This document shows, in pieces, positions 51,282 through 64,000 of a stretch of 64,000 bases of DNA. The notes beneath the pieces were generated by a model. That model was not told the origin of the DNA. It saw nothing but the letters and a program-made list of their open reading frames with translations, and made no database searches. This DNA comes from Actinomycetes bacterium (GTDB lineage: Bacteria; Actinomycetota; Actinomycetes; Actinomycetales; Dermatophilaceae), in NCBI GenBank assembly GCA_023420415.1, contig JAEZWF010000015.1, positions 93,374 to 157,373 of the forward strand. Reading direction: 5' to 3'. The translations under genes and the position numbers were made by a program. Each line of letters begins with the position of its first letter. The first letter of the stretch is position 1.

Positions 51282-52149
51282 CAGTGGCCCCCCACGTTCG
51301 GTGCGCCGAGCGCATCGGCGGGCACGCGGCATACCCCGTCGTCAAAGGCGTCCCACCGCACGCGGTCGCCCCGGAAGACCGGGCCCTCGACGCAGGAACG
51401 GACCATCCGGGTGACGCCGTCGTTGCCCGTCACCGGCATGACACAGGTCATGCAGACGCCGACGCCGCAGGCCATCGACTCCTCGACCGCCACCTGGGCG
51501 ACGGCACCGTGGGCGGTGGCCACGTCGGTGACCGACTTGAGCATCCCCATCGGGCCGCAGCCGTAGACCACCGCGGCACCCGTGCGCGTGATGACCTCGG
51601 GCAGCACGTCCGAGACCCAGCCGCGTGTGCCGGCGGACCCGTCGTCAGTGGTGACGCTGACACCGTCGGCGTGGCGGCGGGCCTCGACCACACCGAAGAG
51701 CTTGGACTCGGTGGCTGCGCCGAGCACGAGCTCGACGTGGCAGCCACGCTCGCGCAGCGCCTGCGCGAGCCAGAACAACGGCGCGCTGCCGTAGCCACCG
51801 CCGACGAGGACGCAGGGCACCGGCTCCTTCGGCAGCGGGAACGCGCGACCGAGCGGACCGACGATGTCGACCTCGTCGTGGGCGCGCAGACCGGACAGCC
51901 ACTCGGTGCCCGGTCCGACCGGCGAGATGACCACGTCGACCGTCCCGCCGTAGGTGCCGGACGGGCTCACCTTGTGGATCGAGAAGCAGCGGCGCAGGAG
52001 GTTCGAGCTCGTCTCTCCCCCGACGGCGAGGGCGACGAACTGGCCGGGCTTCGCGTGCTCGGCCAGCCCGGGCGCGACGAAGGTGAGGTGGTGGTAGGCG
52101 CCGGCCCGGCGGGTCGCGATGAGCTCGCCGGTCACCTGCACGACGCCGC

Positions 52150-52153
<4 letters not shown>
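51281..52153 (-). CDS. pyrK: Dihydroorotate dehydrogenase electron-transfer subunit
   Basis: 290 aa. FAD site RCFSIHKV, NAD-binding VPCVLVGGGYGSAPLF, and the [2Fe-2S] cysteines in CGVGVCMTCVMP with a final Cys downstream. It passes electrons from PyrD to NAD+. It overlaps carB by 4 bases and pyrD by 3. Confidence 0.95.
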
Positions 52154-55448
<3,295 letters not shown>

Positions 55449-55449
<1 letters not shown>

Positions 55450-56639
55450 CAGACGCGAGATCCCTTCTCCTGCTTGGCCTTCATGAGCTCGATGAACCGA
55501 TCAAAGAGGTATGCCGCGTCGTGCGGCCCTGCGGCCGCCTCCGGGTGGTACTGGACGGAGAAGGCCGTGAGGTCGCCTCCGTCTCCCCGCACCTCGAGCC
55601 CCTCGACGACGTCGTCGTTGAGGCACACGTGCGACACGCTGGCGGAACCGAAGTCGGTCTGCGTCTCCCCCTCCAGAGGCGCATCGACGGCGAACCCGTG
55701 GTTGTGGGCCGTCACCTCCACCTTGCGGGTGGTGCGGTCCATCACCGGCTGGTTGATGCCGCGGTGGCCGTACTTGAGCTTGTAGGTGCCGAAGCCGAGC
55801 GCGCGTCCCAGGAGCTGGTTGCCGAAGCAGATGCCGAAGAACGGGATACCCGCGCCCAGCACCTCCTGGAGCACCGCCACCTCCCGGTCGGCCGTCGCCG
55901 GGTCGCCGGGACCGTTGGAGAAGAACACGCCATCAGGCCCGCCCTCCCCGACGGTCCGGATGTCGTCGAGCGTCGCGGTGGCCGGCAGCACGTGCACTTC
56001 GATGCCGTGCTGCGCCATGAGGTTCGGCGTCATCGCCTTGATGCCGAGGTCGACGGCGGCGACCGTGAACCGCTTCTCCCCCACCGCCGGCACGACATAC
56101 GCCTCGGCCGTGGAGACCTCTTCGGCCAGGGCGGCCCCCGTCATCGCCGGTGCGGCCCGCACCTCGGCGACGAGCTGGTCGACGGGAGCAGAAGCCTTGT
56201 CCCCGCTGAAGATCCCGACCCGCATCGCTCCCCGCTCACGCAGGTGACGCGTCAGGGCCCGCGTGTCGACACCGCTGATGCCGACGACCTCCCACTCGCG
56301 CAGATCGTCCTCCAGGGTCGCTTCGGACCGCCAGTTCGACGGGCGCAGCGCGGGGTCGCGCACGACGTAGCCCGCCACCCAGATGCGCTGTGACTCGTTG
56401 TCGTCGGTGTTGACCCCGGTGTTGCCGACGTGCGGTGCCGTCATGACGACCACCTGGCGGTGGTAGCTCGGGTCGGTGAGCGTCTCCTGGTAGCCGGTCA
56501 TGCCGGTCGAGAACACCGCCTCACCGACCGTCGTGCCGACGGCCCCGTATGCCGTGCCGCCGAACGTGCGGCCGTCCTCCAGCACGAGGACAGCCGGCTC
56601 CCGGTCCAGGTCGGCCTCAACTTGTGCAGCCACGCTCAC
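55449..56639 (-). CDS. carA: Carbamoyl phosphate synthase small subunit
   Basis: 396 aa glutaminase. The class-I nucleophile is in FGICFGNQLLG and the triad His/Glu in QYHPEAAAGPHDA. It passes ammonia to CarB. It overlaps the PyrC-associated membrane protein gene by 4 bases. Confidence 0.97.
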
Positions 56640-57229
56640 GGCGCCGTTTCTCCTTCTGTCTCAGTGGGTTTCGCATCGTGCGTCGACTGGTCGTCAGAGC
56701 TGTGCCACCACAGCGCGGACTCGATCCGGTCGACGTCGGCCTTGTAGCGGGGTAGGAAGCCCGTCTCGTAGAGGTCTCCCTCCTGCGTGCGCCACTGCAG
56801 GACGACGATGCGCTTGGCGCCGACGACCTTGCCGGCCATGCCCTTGTCACGGCGCGCCGAGACCAGCCTGGAGGCCGGGATCGTCACGGTCGACTCCCCC
56901 TGACGGTCGATCCGCACGAGACGCTCGGCGTCGCCGCGGGTGATCGTCAGGGTCGCCCTGGACCGGTTGCCCAGACCGCCGACCGTGACCCGTTCGAAGC
57001 GGTTCTCGGCGGTCGTGGTGCTCACGTACGTGCCTTCCGCCACGATGGTGGCGGGCCGTTCGTCGTGCAGCGAGGGCGCCGCGGTGGCGCCGTCCTCGGT
57101 GCGGTGGCGTTCGACGGCGATGGCCGCGGAGGCGTGCCGCCGACGCTTGCGCAACCACGCGGCATACAGCAGCGCGTAGATGAGGCCCAACGCGACGAGC
57201 ATGACGCCCACGGCTTGCAGGCGCGTCAC
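56636..57229 (-). CDS. Membrane protein between pyrC and carA
   Basis: 197 aa from the GTG overlapping the pyrC stop (GTGA). One N-terminal transmembrane helix (about residues 4-20) and a soluble PH-like beta domain (AEGTYVSTTTAENRFERV ... LITIP-like strands, ending KADVDRIESAL) follow. The gene keeps this place between pyrC and carA in many actinobacteria, but its role is unknown. The ATG further upstream (giving 224 aa) lies inside pyrC. Confidence 0.75.
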   Translation of the reverse strand: MTRLQAVGVMLVALGLIYALLYAAWLRKRRRHASAAIAVERHRTEDGATAAPSLHDERPATIVAEGTYVSTTTAENRFERVTVGGLGNRSRATLTITRGDAERLVRIDRQGESTVTIPASRLVSARRDKGMAGKVVGAKRIVVLQWRTQEGDLYETGFLPRYKADVDRIESALWWHSSDDQSTHDAKPTETEGETAP

Positions 57230-58511
57230 GCGAGGGCTCCCTTCTGCGCGGTGACGCGACCCCGCAACACCGTGGCGTGGACCGCTCCACGCAGGGTGCG
57301 GCCGTGCCAAGGGTTGTTGCGGGACAACGACATCGACGCGCTCCGGTCAATGGTGACCTCGGCCGTCGGGTCGACGAGCGTGAGGTTGGCAGGCGCGCCG
57401 ACCTCGAGCGCCCGTCCGTGGTCCGCGAGCCCCGCGATGCGGGCCGGGTTGGTCGACATGACCCGCGCGACGCCGGGCCAGTCGAGGCCGCCGCCGCGCA
57501 CCATCACGTCGGAGACCACCGACAGGGCCGTCTCCAGGCCGAGCATCCCGAACGCAGCATCGACGAAGGCGTGCTCCTTGTCGTGGCGGGCGTGCGGCGC
57601 GTGGTCGGTGGCGACCGCGTCGATGGTGCCGTCGGCCAGCGCCTCGCGCAGGGCGTCGACGTCGGACTGGGGGCGCAGGGGCGGGTTGACCTTGTAGACG
57701 GGGTCGTAGCCGGTGAGCAGGTCGGTGGTGAGGACGAGGTGGTGGGGCGTCACCTCGGCGGTGACGTCGATGCCCTGCGCCTTGGCCCAGCGCACGACCT
57801 CGACGGTCGCAGCGGTGGAGACGTGGGCGACGTGGACCCGCGACCCGGTGTGGCGAGCCAGCATGACGTCGCGCGCGACGATCGACTCCTCGGCCACACC
57901 CGGCCAGCCCGGCAGTCCGAGCCGTCCGGAAAGCTCGCCCTCGTGGGCGCAGGCCTGCGGCCCGGCGAGGTGGGGGTCCTGCGCGTGCTGGCTCACGACG
58001 CCGCCGAAGGCACGCACGTATTCCAGCGCCCGCCGCATCACCCGGGCGTCGTGCACGCACTTGCCGTCGTCGGAGAACACGCTGACCCCGGCGCGGGAGC
58101 GGTGCATGAGACCGAGCTCGGCGAGCTCGGCCCCCTCGAGCCCCTTGGTCACGGCACCGACCGGCACCACGTCGACCAGCCCCGCGGCGCGGCCCAGGTC
58201 GAGGATCCGCTCCGCCGCCTCCGCCGTGTCCGTCACCGGCGTCGTGTTGGCCATGGCGAGGACGGCGGTGTAGCCCCCGACCGCCGCAGCCGCCGAGCCG
58301 GACTCGATCGTCTCGGCGTCCTCACGGCCGGGTTCGCGCAGGTGGGTGTGCAGGTCGACCAGCCCCGGCAACGTCACGAGCCCGTCGGCATCGAGGACGT
58401 CGGCGCCCCGAGCACTCGAGATTGAGCCGACCTCGCGGATGACGCCGTCGGCCAGCAGCAGGTCCGCTGGTCCTGCTCCGGCCAGGTCGGCGCCCTTCAC
58501 CAGCAGCGTGC

Positions 58512-58515
<4 letters not shown>
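57226..58515 (-). CDS. pyrC: Dihydroorotase
   Basis: 429 aa amidohydrolase. DLHTHLREPGREDAET has the first metal ligands; VTAEVTPHHL and ATDHAPHARHDKE supply the others. Start ATG 58515 overlaps the pyrB stop (ATGA). Confidence 0.96.
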
Positions 58516-59494
<979 letters not shown>

Positions 59495-59498
<4 letters not shown>

Positions 59499-60106
59499 CG
59501 GGACTCACCTCCGGTGATGGTCACCTGGTCGTCGACGCCGTCGGGTTCGGTCAGGCGCACGCGGACCTTCTCGCTGCTCGATGTGGGCAGGTTCTTGCCG
59601 ACGTGGTCGGCACGGATGGGCAGCTCGCGGTGGCCGCGGTCGACCAGGACGGCGAGCCGCACGATGCGGGGCCGGCCGAGGTCGGAGAGGGCGTCGAGCG
59701 CGGCGCGGACGGTGCGGCCGGAGTAGAGCACGTCGTCGACGAGCACGACGACCTTGTCGTCGATGCCGCACGGCGGGATGTCGGTGTGCATCGGGCTGCG
59801 GGTGGGCTGGCGGCGCAGGTCGTCGCGGTGCATCGTCACGTCGAGCGCGCCGACCGGCACCGGATGGCCCTCGACCTGCTCGACCAGTGAGGCAAGGCGG
59901 TGGGCCAGGGCGACCCCACGGGTCGGAATGCCAAGCAGGACAAGGTCGTGCGCGCCCTTATTGTGCTCGACGATCTCGTGGGCGATCCGCTTGAGGACCC
60001 GGGAGACGTCCGCGGCGCTCATCACGGTGCGGGCGGCGGCGTCGTCGGACGCCGGGGTCGCGGGAGCCGTCGGCTCGACCGCGGGTACTGCTGAGTCATG
60101 ACGCAT
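59495..60106 (-). CDS. pyrR: PyrR pyrimidine operon regulator / uracil phosphoribosyltransferase
   Basis: 203 aa. The PRPP loop is VVLVDDVLYSGRTVRAAL, and TMHRDDL is the family signature near residue 90. With UMP it binds the operon leader. The first 25 residues (EPTAPATPASDD) are an unstructured extension. It is the first gene of the operon, with its own RNA target just upstream. Confidence 0.95.
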
Positions 60107-60114
60107 CAGCGCCG

Positions 60115-60150
60115 GACCTCCTTCCCTGCCTCACGGGACAGGTCGTTAAA
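60115..60150 (-). promoter_or_regulatory. PyrR-binding leader site overlapping the ribosome site
   Basis: The minus-strand RNA reads TTTAACGACC, then TGTCCCGTGAGGCAGGGAAGG, then AGGTC. The CCCGTGAGG core is the conserved PyrR box. GACCT at the 5' end can pair with AGGTC, which includes the AAGGAGG ribosome site (60117-60123), so PyrR-UMP binding would hide it. Initiation at pyrR is 8 bases later. A -10-like TAGAGT lies near 60170. Confidence 0.85.
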
Positions 60151-60243
60151 GGATGTCGTGCGCTGACACTCTAGCCCGCGCCCCGGCCGCCGGACGAACC
60201 GACCCACCTACTGAGCACCGCGGCATACGAGACGCTGGGGTGG

Positions 60244-60279
60244 TCACGCCTCCCACGGGTTGGTGTCGAGGACGATCAC
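60244..60279 (-). pseudogene. Truncated VapC/FitB-type toxin
   Basis: GTG at 60279 overlaps the antitoxin stop (GTGA) and opens VIVLDTNPWEA followed by TGA. Residues 2-7 (IVLDTN) are the first PIN-nuclease motif with its catalytic Asp. Only 11 codons remain; no further PIN sequence is visible in any frame before pyrR. The toxin gene has been lost. Confidence 0.75.
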
Positions 60280-60530
60280 GAGAAGTCCGGGATCCGGCGA
60301 TCGCCGAAATCGTCGCGACGCGGGAGGTCGAGCTCGACGCCACCGGTGCGGCGACGGAACTCAGCCATTACCTCACCCAGGGACGGGCCCTCGCTCGTCG
60401 ACTCCTCTGAGACCGCCTCCTCGAGGATGGCCCGCACCTCGGCCTCCATGGAGCGGCCGTTCTGCGCGGCCCGCACCTGCAACCGGTGCTGGGTCTCCTC
60501 GTCGAGCTGCCGAATCGTCAGAGTGCCCAT
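60276..60530 (-). CDS. FitA-like ribbon-helix-helix antitoxin
   Basis: 84 aa. The N-terminal strand-helix MGTLTIRQLDEETQHRL and RAAQNGRSMEAEVRAILEEAV are the FitA/VapB-type DNA-binding fold. The C-terminal part is acidic and basic mixed, ending GDRRIPDFS, as in toxin-wrapping tails. ATG at 60530 has AAGG 8 bases upstream. The partner toxin is reduced to 11 codons, so it is now an orphan antitoxin. Confidence 0.85.
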   Translation of the reverse strand: MGTLTIRQLDEETQHRLQVRAAQNGRSMEAEVRAILEEAVSEESTSEGPSLGEVMAEFRRRTGGVELDLPRRDDFGDRRIPDFS

Positions 60531-60580
60531 CACTGCCACCTTCGACGTCAAGTGACAGCAATGCTAGCAGCGGGACAATC

Positions 60581-60636
60581 GCGCACTTTGGCACCGGTCG
60601 CGCGGCCCCACGTGCTCGACCGGTGCCGAACTGCGC
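60581..60636. terminator. Long imperfect hairpin after nusB
   Basis: Arms 60581-60600 and 60617-60636 pair over 20 bases with two mismatches, around a 16-base loop. It lies 29 bases beyond the nusB stop and 51 bases before the antitoxin start. It probably ends the efp-nusB transcript; no U-tract is present. Confidence 0.6.
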
Positions 60637-60664
60637 GAACGTCAGCCGCACACCACCGCGGCGC

Positions 60665-61078
60665 TCAGGCCAGGGTCGGCTTGACCTCGATCAGCCGGCC
60701 GAGGAGTCCGTTGACGAACTTCGGGCTCTCGTCGGTCGACAGCGTCTTGGCGAGCTCGACCGCCTCGGCGACCGCGACACCCTCGGGCACGTCGTCGGCA
60801 TACAGCACCTCGAACGCACCGAGCCGCAGGATCGCCCGGTCGACACTGGGCATCCGCTCCAGCGACCAGCCCTGCGAGTACGTCGTCAGCAGCTCGTTGA
60901 TGTCGGTCCAGTGCGCGACGACGCCCTCGACGAGGTCGGCGGTGTACTGGTTGAGCGGCGCCTCGGTGACCGGCTTGGCGAGCCGCTCAGCCAGCAGGTC
61001 ACGCGCGTTGACGCCGCGCTGCTCGGCCTCGAAGAGGAGGTCGACTGCGCGCTTGCGCGCCTTGGATCGGGCAGCCAA
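60665..61078 (-). CDS. nusB: Transcription antitermination protein NusB
   Basis: 137 aa helical protein for rRNA antitermination. FVNGLLGRLIE and AILRLGAFEVLY are the family motifs. The start is TTG at 61078, 3 bases after the efp stop and in the same frame, with no Shine-Dalgarno. Translation therefore depends on termination-reinitiation after efp. Confidence 0.93.
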   Translation of the reverse strand: MAARSKARKRAVDLLFEAEQRGVNARDLLAERLAKPVTEAPLNQYTADLVEGVVAHWTDINELLTTYSQGWSLERMPSVDRAILRLGAFEVLYADDVPEGVAVAEAVELAKTLSTDESPKFVNGLLGRLIEVKPTLA

Positions 61079-61081
61079 CGG

Positions 61082-61642
61082 TCAGTTCACGCGGCCGAGG
61101 TAGGAACCGTCGCGGGTGTCGACCTTGACCTTGGTGCCCTGCTCGAGGAACAGCGGGACGTTGATGGTCGCGCCGGTCTCCAGCGTCGCGGGCTTGGTGC
61201 CGCCGGTGGAGCGGTCGCCCTGCAGGCCGGGCTCGGTGTAGGTGATCTCGAGGACGACCGAGGCGGGCAGCTCGACGTAGAGGACGGTGCCGTCGTGGCT
61301 GGCGACCTGGGCGTTCTGGCTCTCGAGCAGGTAGTCCGCGGCCTTGCCGACGGTGGCCTCGGGCACGTGGATCTGGTCGTAGGTCTGCGGGTCCATGAAC
61401 ACGAAGTCCGTGCCGTCCTTGTACAGGTACTGCATGTCACGGCGGTCGACGTTCGCGGTCTCGACCTTGACGCCGGCGTTGAAGGTCTTGTCGACGACCT
61501 TGCCCGAGAGCACGTTCTTGAGCTTGGTGCGGACGAACGCCGGGCCCTTGCCGGGCTTGACGTGCTGAAACTCCACGACGGACCACAGCTGGCCCTCGAG
61601 GTTGAGCACGAGGCCGTTCTTCAGGTCGTTGGTTGTCGCCAC
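61082..61642 (-). CDS. efp: Elongation factor P
   Basis: 186 aa from GTG at 61642, the normal EF-P length (begins VATTNDLKNGLVLNL). The loop at HVKPGKGPAF carries the Lys that is modified in some bacteria. AAGGA lies 8 bases upstream; the ATG at 61670 would add nine residues lacking in other EF-P and is rejected. It relieves stalling at proline stretches. A promoter with -10 TAGAAT lies near 61750. Confidence 0.95.
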   Translation of the reverse strand: MATTNDLKNGLVLNLEGQLWSVVEFQHVKPGKGPAFVRTKLKNVLSGKVVDKTFNAGVKVETANVDRRDMQYLYKDGTDFVFMDPQTYDQIHVPEATVGKAADYLLESQNAQVASHDGTVLYVELPASVVLEITYTEPGLQGDRSTGGTKPATLETGATINVPLFLEQGTKVKVDTRDGSYLGRVN

Positions 61643-61747
61643 TAATCCGTCCTTCTTCGCTTCAGTCATGATCACCGACGGGTGATCGCAGTCGGCGGGC
61701 GCTCGTCCCGTGCCCGAGCGGTGGGCACACGGGAGCGCCACTGGGCA

Positions 61748-61753
61748 ATTCTA
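61748..61753 (-). promoter_or_regulatory. Probable -10 element of the efp promoter
   Basis: TAGAAT on the minus strand lies about 105 bases upstream of the efp GTG. It lies in the 151-bp gap between efp and aroB. A small inverted repeat (GATCACC-N4-GGTGATC, 61670-61687) lies between it and the gene. No clear -35 is visible. Confidence 0.45.
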
Positions 61754-61793
61754 ACAAGCCCGGACCTCTGCTTCCATCCGAGCGGGCACCGGC

Positions 61794-62909
61794 TCAGCCG
61801 AGCTCGGTGGGCAGAGCCACCGTCGGTGAGGTCTCGCCGACCTCCTGATAGGCGGTGTGCAGGATCGAGGCATCGGGGATCTCGACGGTGCTCGGCTGAC
61901 CGATATCGGTCAGCAGCACCATCCGCAGCATCGACCCGCGGGCCTTCTTGTCCCGCTTCATCGTCTCCAGCAGCTGCGGCCACACATCCGACCGGTAGCC
62001 GGTGGGCAGGCCGAGCTTGCCGAGCAGCCGACGGTGCAGGTCGACGGTCTCCTCGGGCAGGTTCTTGACCATGGCGGCCACCTCGGCGGCGAAGACCATG
62101 CCCACGGACACGGCGGCACCGTGGCGCCACTGGTAGCGCTCCTTGTGCTCGATCGCGTGGGCCAGCGTGTGCCCGTAGTTGAGGACCTCGCGGCGGCCGG
62201 ATTCCTCGAAGTCCTCGGACACGACTTCGGCCTTGACTCGGATGGAGCGTTCGATGAGTTCTCTGAGCACGGGGCCGTCGACGGCGCCGATCTCGTCCTT
62301 CGTATGGGCGGCGACGAGATCGAGGATGGCGGAATCGGCGATGAAACCGGTCTTGACGACCTCGGCGAGGCCGGTGAAGAGTTCGTGCTCCGGCAGGGTG
62401 CCCAGCGTGTCGAGGTCGACGAGGACCCCGGCCGGGGCGTGGAAGGAACCGACGAGGTTCTTGCCTTCGGCGGTGTTGATGCCGGTCTTGCCGCCGACGG
62501 CGGCATCGACCATACCCAGGACGGTGGTGGGGATGTGGACGACCCTGATCCCGCGCAGCCAGGTGGCGGCGACGAAGCCGCCGAGGTCGCTCACGGCTCC
62601 CCCGCCGACGGTCACGATGGCATCGGTGCGGGTGAAGTCGGACTGTCCGAGCACCTGCCAGCAGAAGGCCGCGACCTGGACGTGCTTGGCCTCCTCCGCG
62701 TCGGGGATCTCAGCGGCCACGGCGTCGAGCCCGGCTGCCGAGAGGTCGTCCCGGACAGTCTCACCGGTCGTGCGCAGGGCGCGGGGGTGGATGACGAGCA
62801 CCTTCTCGACGCGGTTGCCCAGCAGTGCGGGCAGTTCGCCCAGCAGTCCGTGCCCGACGAGGACCGGGTAGGTCCCTCCGGCGTCGACATTGATGCGTGT
62901 GAAGCTCAT
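61794..62909 (-). CDS. aroB: 3-dehydroquinate synthase
   Basis: 371 aa from ATG 62909. The NAD/substrate motifs VGGGAVSDLGGFVAATWLRG, GGKTGIN and YGHTLAHAIEH (metal His) are all present. It makes dehydroquinate from DAHP. An earlier GTG at 62948 would add 13 residues. Codon use differs from genes to the left: Asp is often GAT and Tyr/His/Ala sometimes end in T, while upstream genes use GAC almost only. This suggests a different origin. Confidence 0.95.
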   Translation of the reverse strand: MSFTRINVDAGGTYPVLVGHGLLGELPALLGNRVEKVLVIHPRALRTTGETVRDDLSAAGLDAVAAEIPDAEEAKHVQVAAFCWQVLGQSDFTRTDAIVTVGGGAVSDLGGFVAATWLRGIRVVHIPTTVLGMVDAAVGGKTGINTAEGKNLVGSFHAPAGVLVDLDTLGTLPEHELFTGLAEVVKTGFIADSAILDLVAAHTKDEIGAVDGPVLRELIERSIRVKAEVVSEDFEESGRREVLNYGHTLAHAIEHKERYQWRHGAAVSVGMVFAAEVAAMVKNLPEETVDLHRRLLGKLGLPTGYRSDVWPQLLETMKRDKKARGSMLRMVLLTDIGQPSTVEIPDASILHTAYQEVGETSPTVALPTELG

Positions 62910-63005
62910 TCGTCCGTCTTCCTGATCGTTCGTAGTCTCATCGGCCACCCTAGTCCTGTGGGGTCCGCGGTCGCCACACGCCCATGCTCGGTGGACCGGC
63001 CGGTC

Positions 63006-63644
63006 TCATCGCCCACGCTCGGTGCCGCCCTCGTCGAGGTGGGCGTACTTCGCGTACTCCTCGGCCCTCTGCAGACCGGTGAGGACGTCGACGACGCGGT
63101 TGACCACCGTCGACGGCGGAGAGTTCGAGGCCTGCACGCGGAAGGTCGCGACCTGTTCGTACAGGGGTTCGCGCTCGGCGACGAGCGCCTGCCAGTTCTC
63201 CACCGCGGTGCCGGCCCCGCGCAGCAGCGGCCGGTGCGGAGCGTTGATCCGCTGCCTGACGGTCTCGACGTCGATGTCGATGTGCACGACCTTGATCGCC
63301 GGGTGCTTGAGCTGGGCTCGGGTGCCGGGATTGAGGATCGCTCCCCCGCCCAGGGACACGATCCCCGGTCGGTCGAGCAGGCGCCGCAGCGCCTTGCGCA
63401 CGACTTCGCGTTCGATGCGTCGGAAATAGTCCTCACCGCGTTCGACGAAGATCTCCGCGATCACACCGTACTGTTCGACGATGGTGGCATCGGTGTCGAT
63501 CAGCGGCACCCCGAGGCGGTCGGCCAGCAGCCGCCCGATCGTGGACTTCCCGGCCGCGGGCGGGCCGGAGAGCACGATGCGCGAGAGCGCGGCGGGGACC
63601 GGTTCCAGCGGCGGAACCGGTTTCGGGATCGGGGTCTGGTTCAT
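63006..63644 (-). CDS. aroK: Shikimate kinase
   Basis: 212 aa, longer than usual because of an N-terminal extension (about 20 residues, proline-rich) and a C-terminal tail. Walker A is SGPPAAGKST, the shikimate Asp is in DTDATI, and GGGA follows. Gap to aroB is 96 bases; it overlaps aroC by 4 bases (ATGA). Same unusual codon pattern as aroB. Confidence 0.94.
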   Translation of the reverse strand: MNQTPIPKPVPPLEPVPAALSRIVLSGPPAAGKSTIGRLLADRLGVPLIDTDATIVEQYGVIAEIFVERGEDYFRRIEREVVRKALRRLLDRPGIVSLGGGAILNPGTRAQLKHPAIKVVHIDIDVETVRQRINAPHRPLLRGAGTAVENWQALVAEREPLYEQVATFRVQASNSPPSTVVNRVVDVLTGLQRAEEYAKYAHLDEGGTERGR

Positions 63645-64000
63645 GGTCCGATGCGGAGGTTCTCCGGAACGGCCGCGACATAGGCGTCCAGGTTCCGTTT
63701 CGTCTCGGCCACGGAATCGCCGCCGAACTTCTCGACCACGGCTTCGGCGAGGACGAGGGAGACCATCGCCTCGGCGACGACGCCGGCGGCCGGGACCGCG
63801 CACACGTCGGAGCGCTGGTGGTTGGCCTTCGCGGCCTCCCCGGTGCTCACGTCGACGGTGGACAGGGCACGCGGGACCGTGGCGATGGGCTTCATCCCTG
63901 CCCGCACCCGCAGCGGTCCGCCGGTGGACATTCCGCCCTCGGTTCCGCCGGCGCGGTTGCTCGTGCGTCGGAATCCGTCGGGGCCGACGTCGAGTTCGTC
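63641..64000 (-). CDS. aroC: Chorismate synthase, 5' part cut by window edge
   Basis: C-terminal 119 aa only. GFRRTSNRAGGTEGGMSTGG and the adjacent PLRVRAGMKPIATVPRAL are diagnostic, with HQRSDVCAVPAAG further on. It converts EPSP to chorismate with reduced FMN and feeds trpE in this same window. The N-terminus lies beyond 64000. Confidence 0.93.
   Translation of the reverse strand, partial: DELDVGPDGFRRTSNRAGGTEGGMSTGGPLRVRAGMKPIATVPRALSTVDVSTGEAAKANHQRSDVCAVPAAGVVAEAMVSLVLAEAVVEKFGGDSVAETKRNLDAYVAAVPENLRIGP

Noticed and set aside
60153..60410. 85-codon plus-strand frame near the toxin stub
   Set aside because: It overlaps the antitoxin gene on the other strand, has no ribosome site and no resemblance to a toxin.
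61857..63683. 608-codon plus-strand frame across aroB and aroK
   Set aside because: Antisense to two recognisable enzymes and crosses their intergenic gap; no motif.

Overview
The window is a very GC-rich stretch of an actinobacterial chromosome. Gene order and protein style point to Micrococcales, probably Intrasporangiaceae-like (Janibacter/Knoellia/Tetrasphaera group). Evidence for this is the actinobacterial integration host factor (mihF), the order pyrR-pyrB-pyrC-(membrane protein)-carA-carB-pyrK-pyrD-pyrF-mihF-gmk-rpoZ-coaBC-metK-priA, an HGxxPAAW protein and a Trp-associated membrane protein inside the trp operon, a PriA without helicase motifs, GTG starts, ATGA/GTGA gene overlaps and several leaderless genes. 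I see no rRNA, tRNA, CRISPR array, prophage or insertion sequence. Most of the window is core biosynthesis.

Layout, left to right. 1-13.2 kb (all minus): hisI-trpE-Trp membrane protein-HGxxPAAW protein-trpC-trpB-trpA-DsbA-like protein-lgt-gltB-gltD, i.e. histidine/tryptophan synthesis running into lipoprotein maturation and glutamate synthase. 13.3-27.2 kb is the accessory part: a long perfect hairpin, a VOC protein, a D/R-rich membrane protein with a SigB-like promoter, YccF, two GNAT enzymes (one here, one near rpe), a heterodimeric ABC exporter, hisF, a P-loop kinase, FUSC and MFS transporters, a LexA-box-controlled DUF222-HNH protein and a frameshifted NTF2-like gene. 27.3-33.2 kb: an FMN-riboswitch operon ribD-ribE-pnuC/pnuX-ribBA-ribH that runs without a break into hisE-hisG. 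33.3-37.3 kb: def-fmt-rsmB-GNAT-rpe. 37.3-40.4 kb: a TetR regulator beside a membrane protein and two alpha/beta hydrolases. 40.4-47.9 kb: mihF-gmk-rpoZ-coaBC-(cNMP domain + FAD oxidoreductase) and metK-priA. 48-60.2 kb: the pyrimidine operon with a PyrR leader site, plus a lipoprotein and a small hypothetical gene between pyrF and mihF. 60.2-61.7 kb: a toxin-antitoxin remnant, nusB and efp. 61.8-64 kb: aroC-aroK-aroB, which differs in codon use from everything to its left.

Four observations stand out. The octamer GTATGCCG/CGGCATAC occurs roughly once per kilobase in both orientations, far above expectation, and disappears at the aro genes. The DUF222-HNH gene carries a textbook actinobacterial SOS box between its -35 and -10. 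A FitA-like antitoxin is followed by a VapC/FitB toxin that stops after 11 codons. The ABC exporter pair shows the site asymmetry of heterodimeric exporters. I did not find a convincing new multi-gene system; the octamer is the best candidate for something undescribed.
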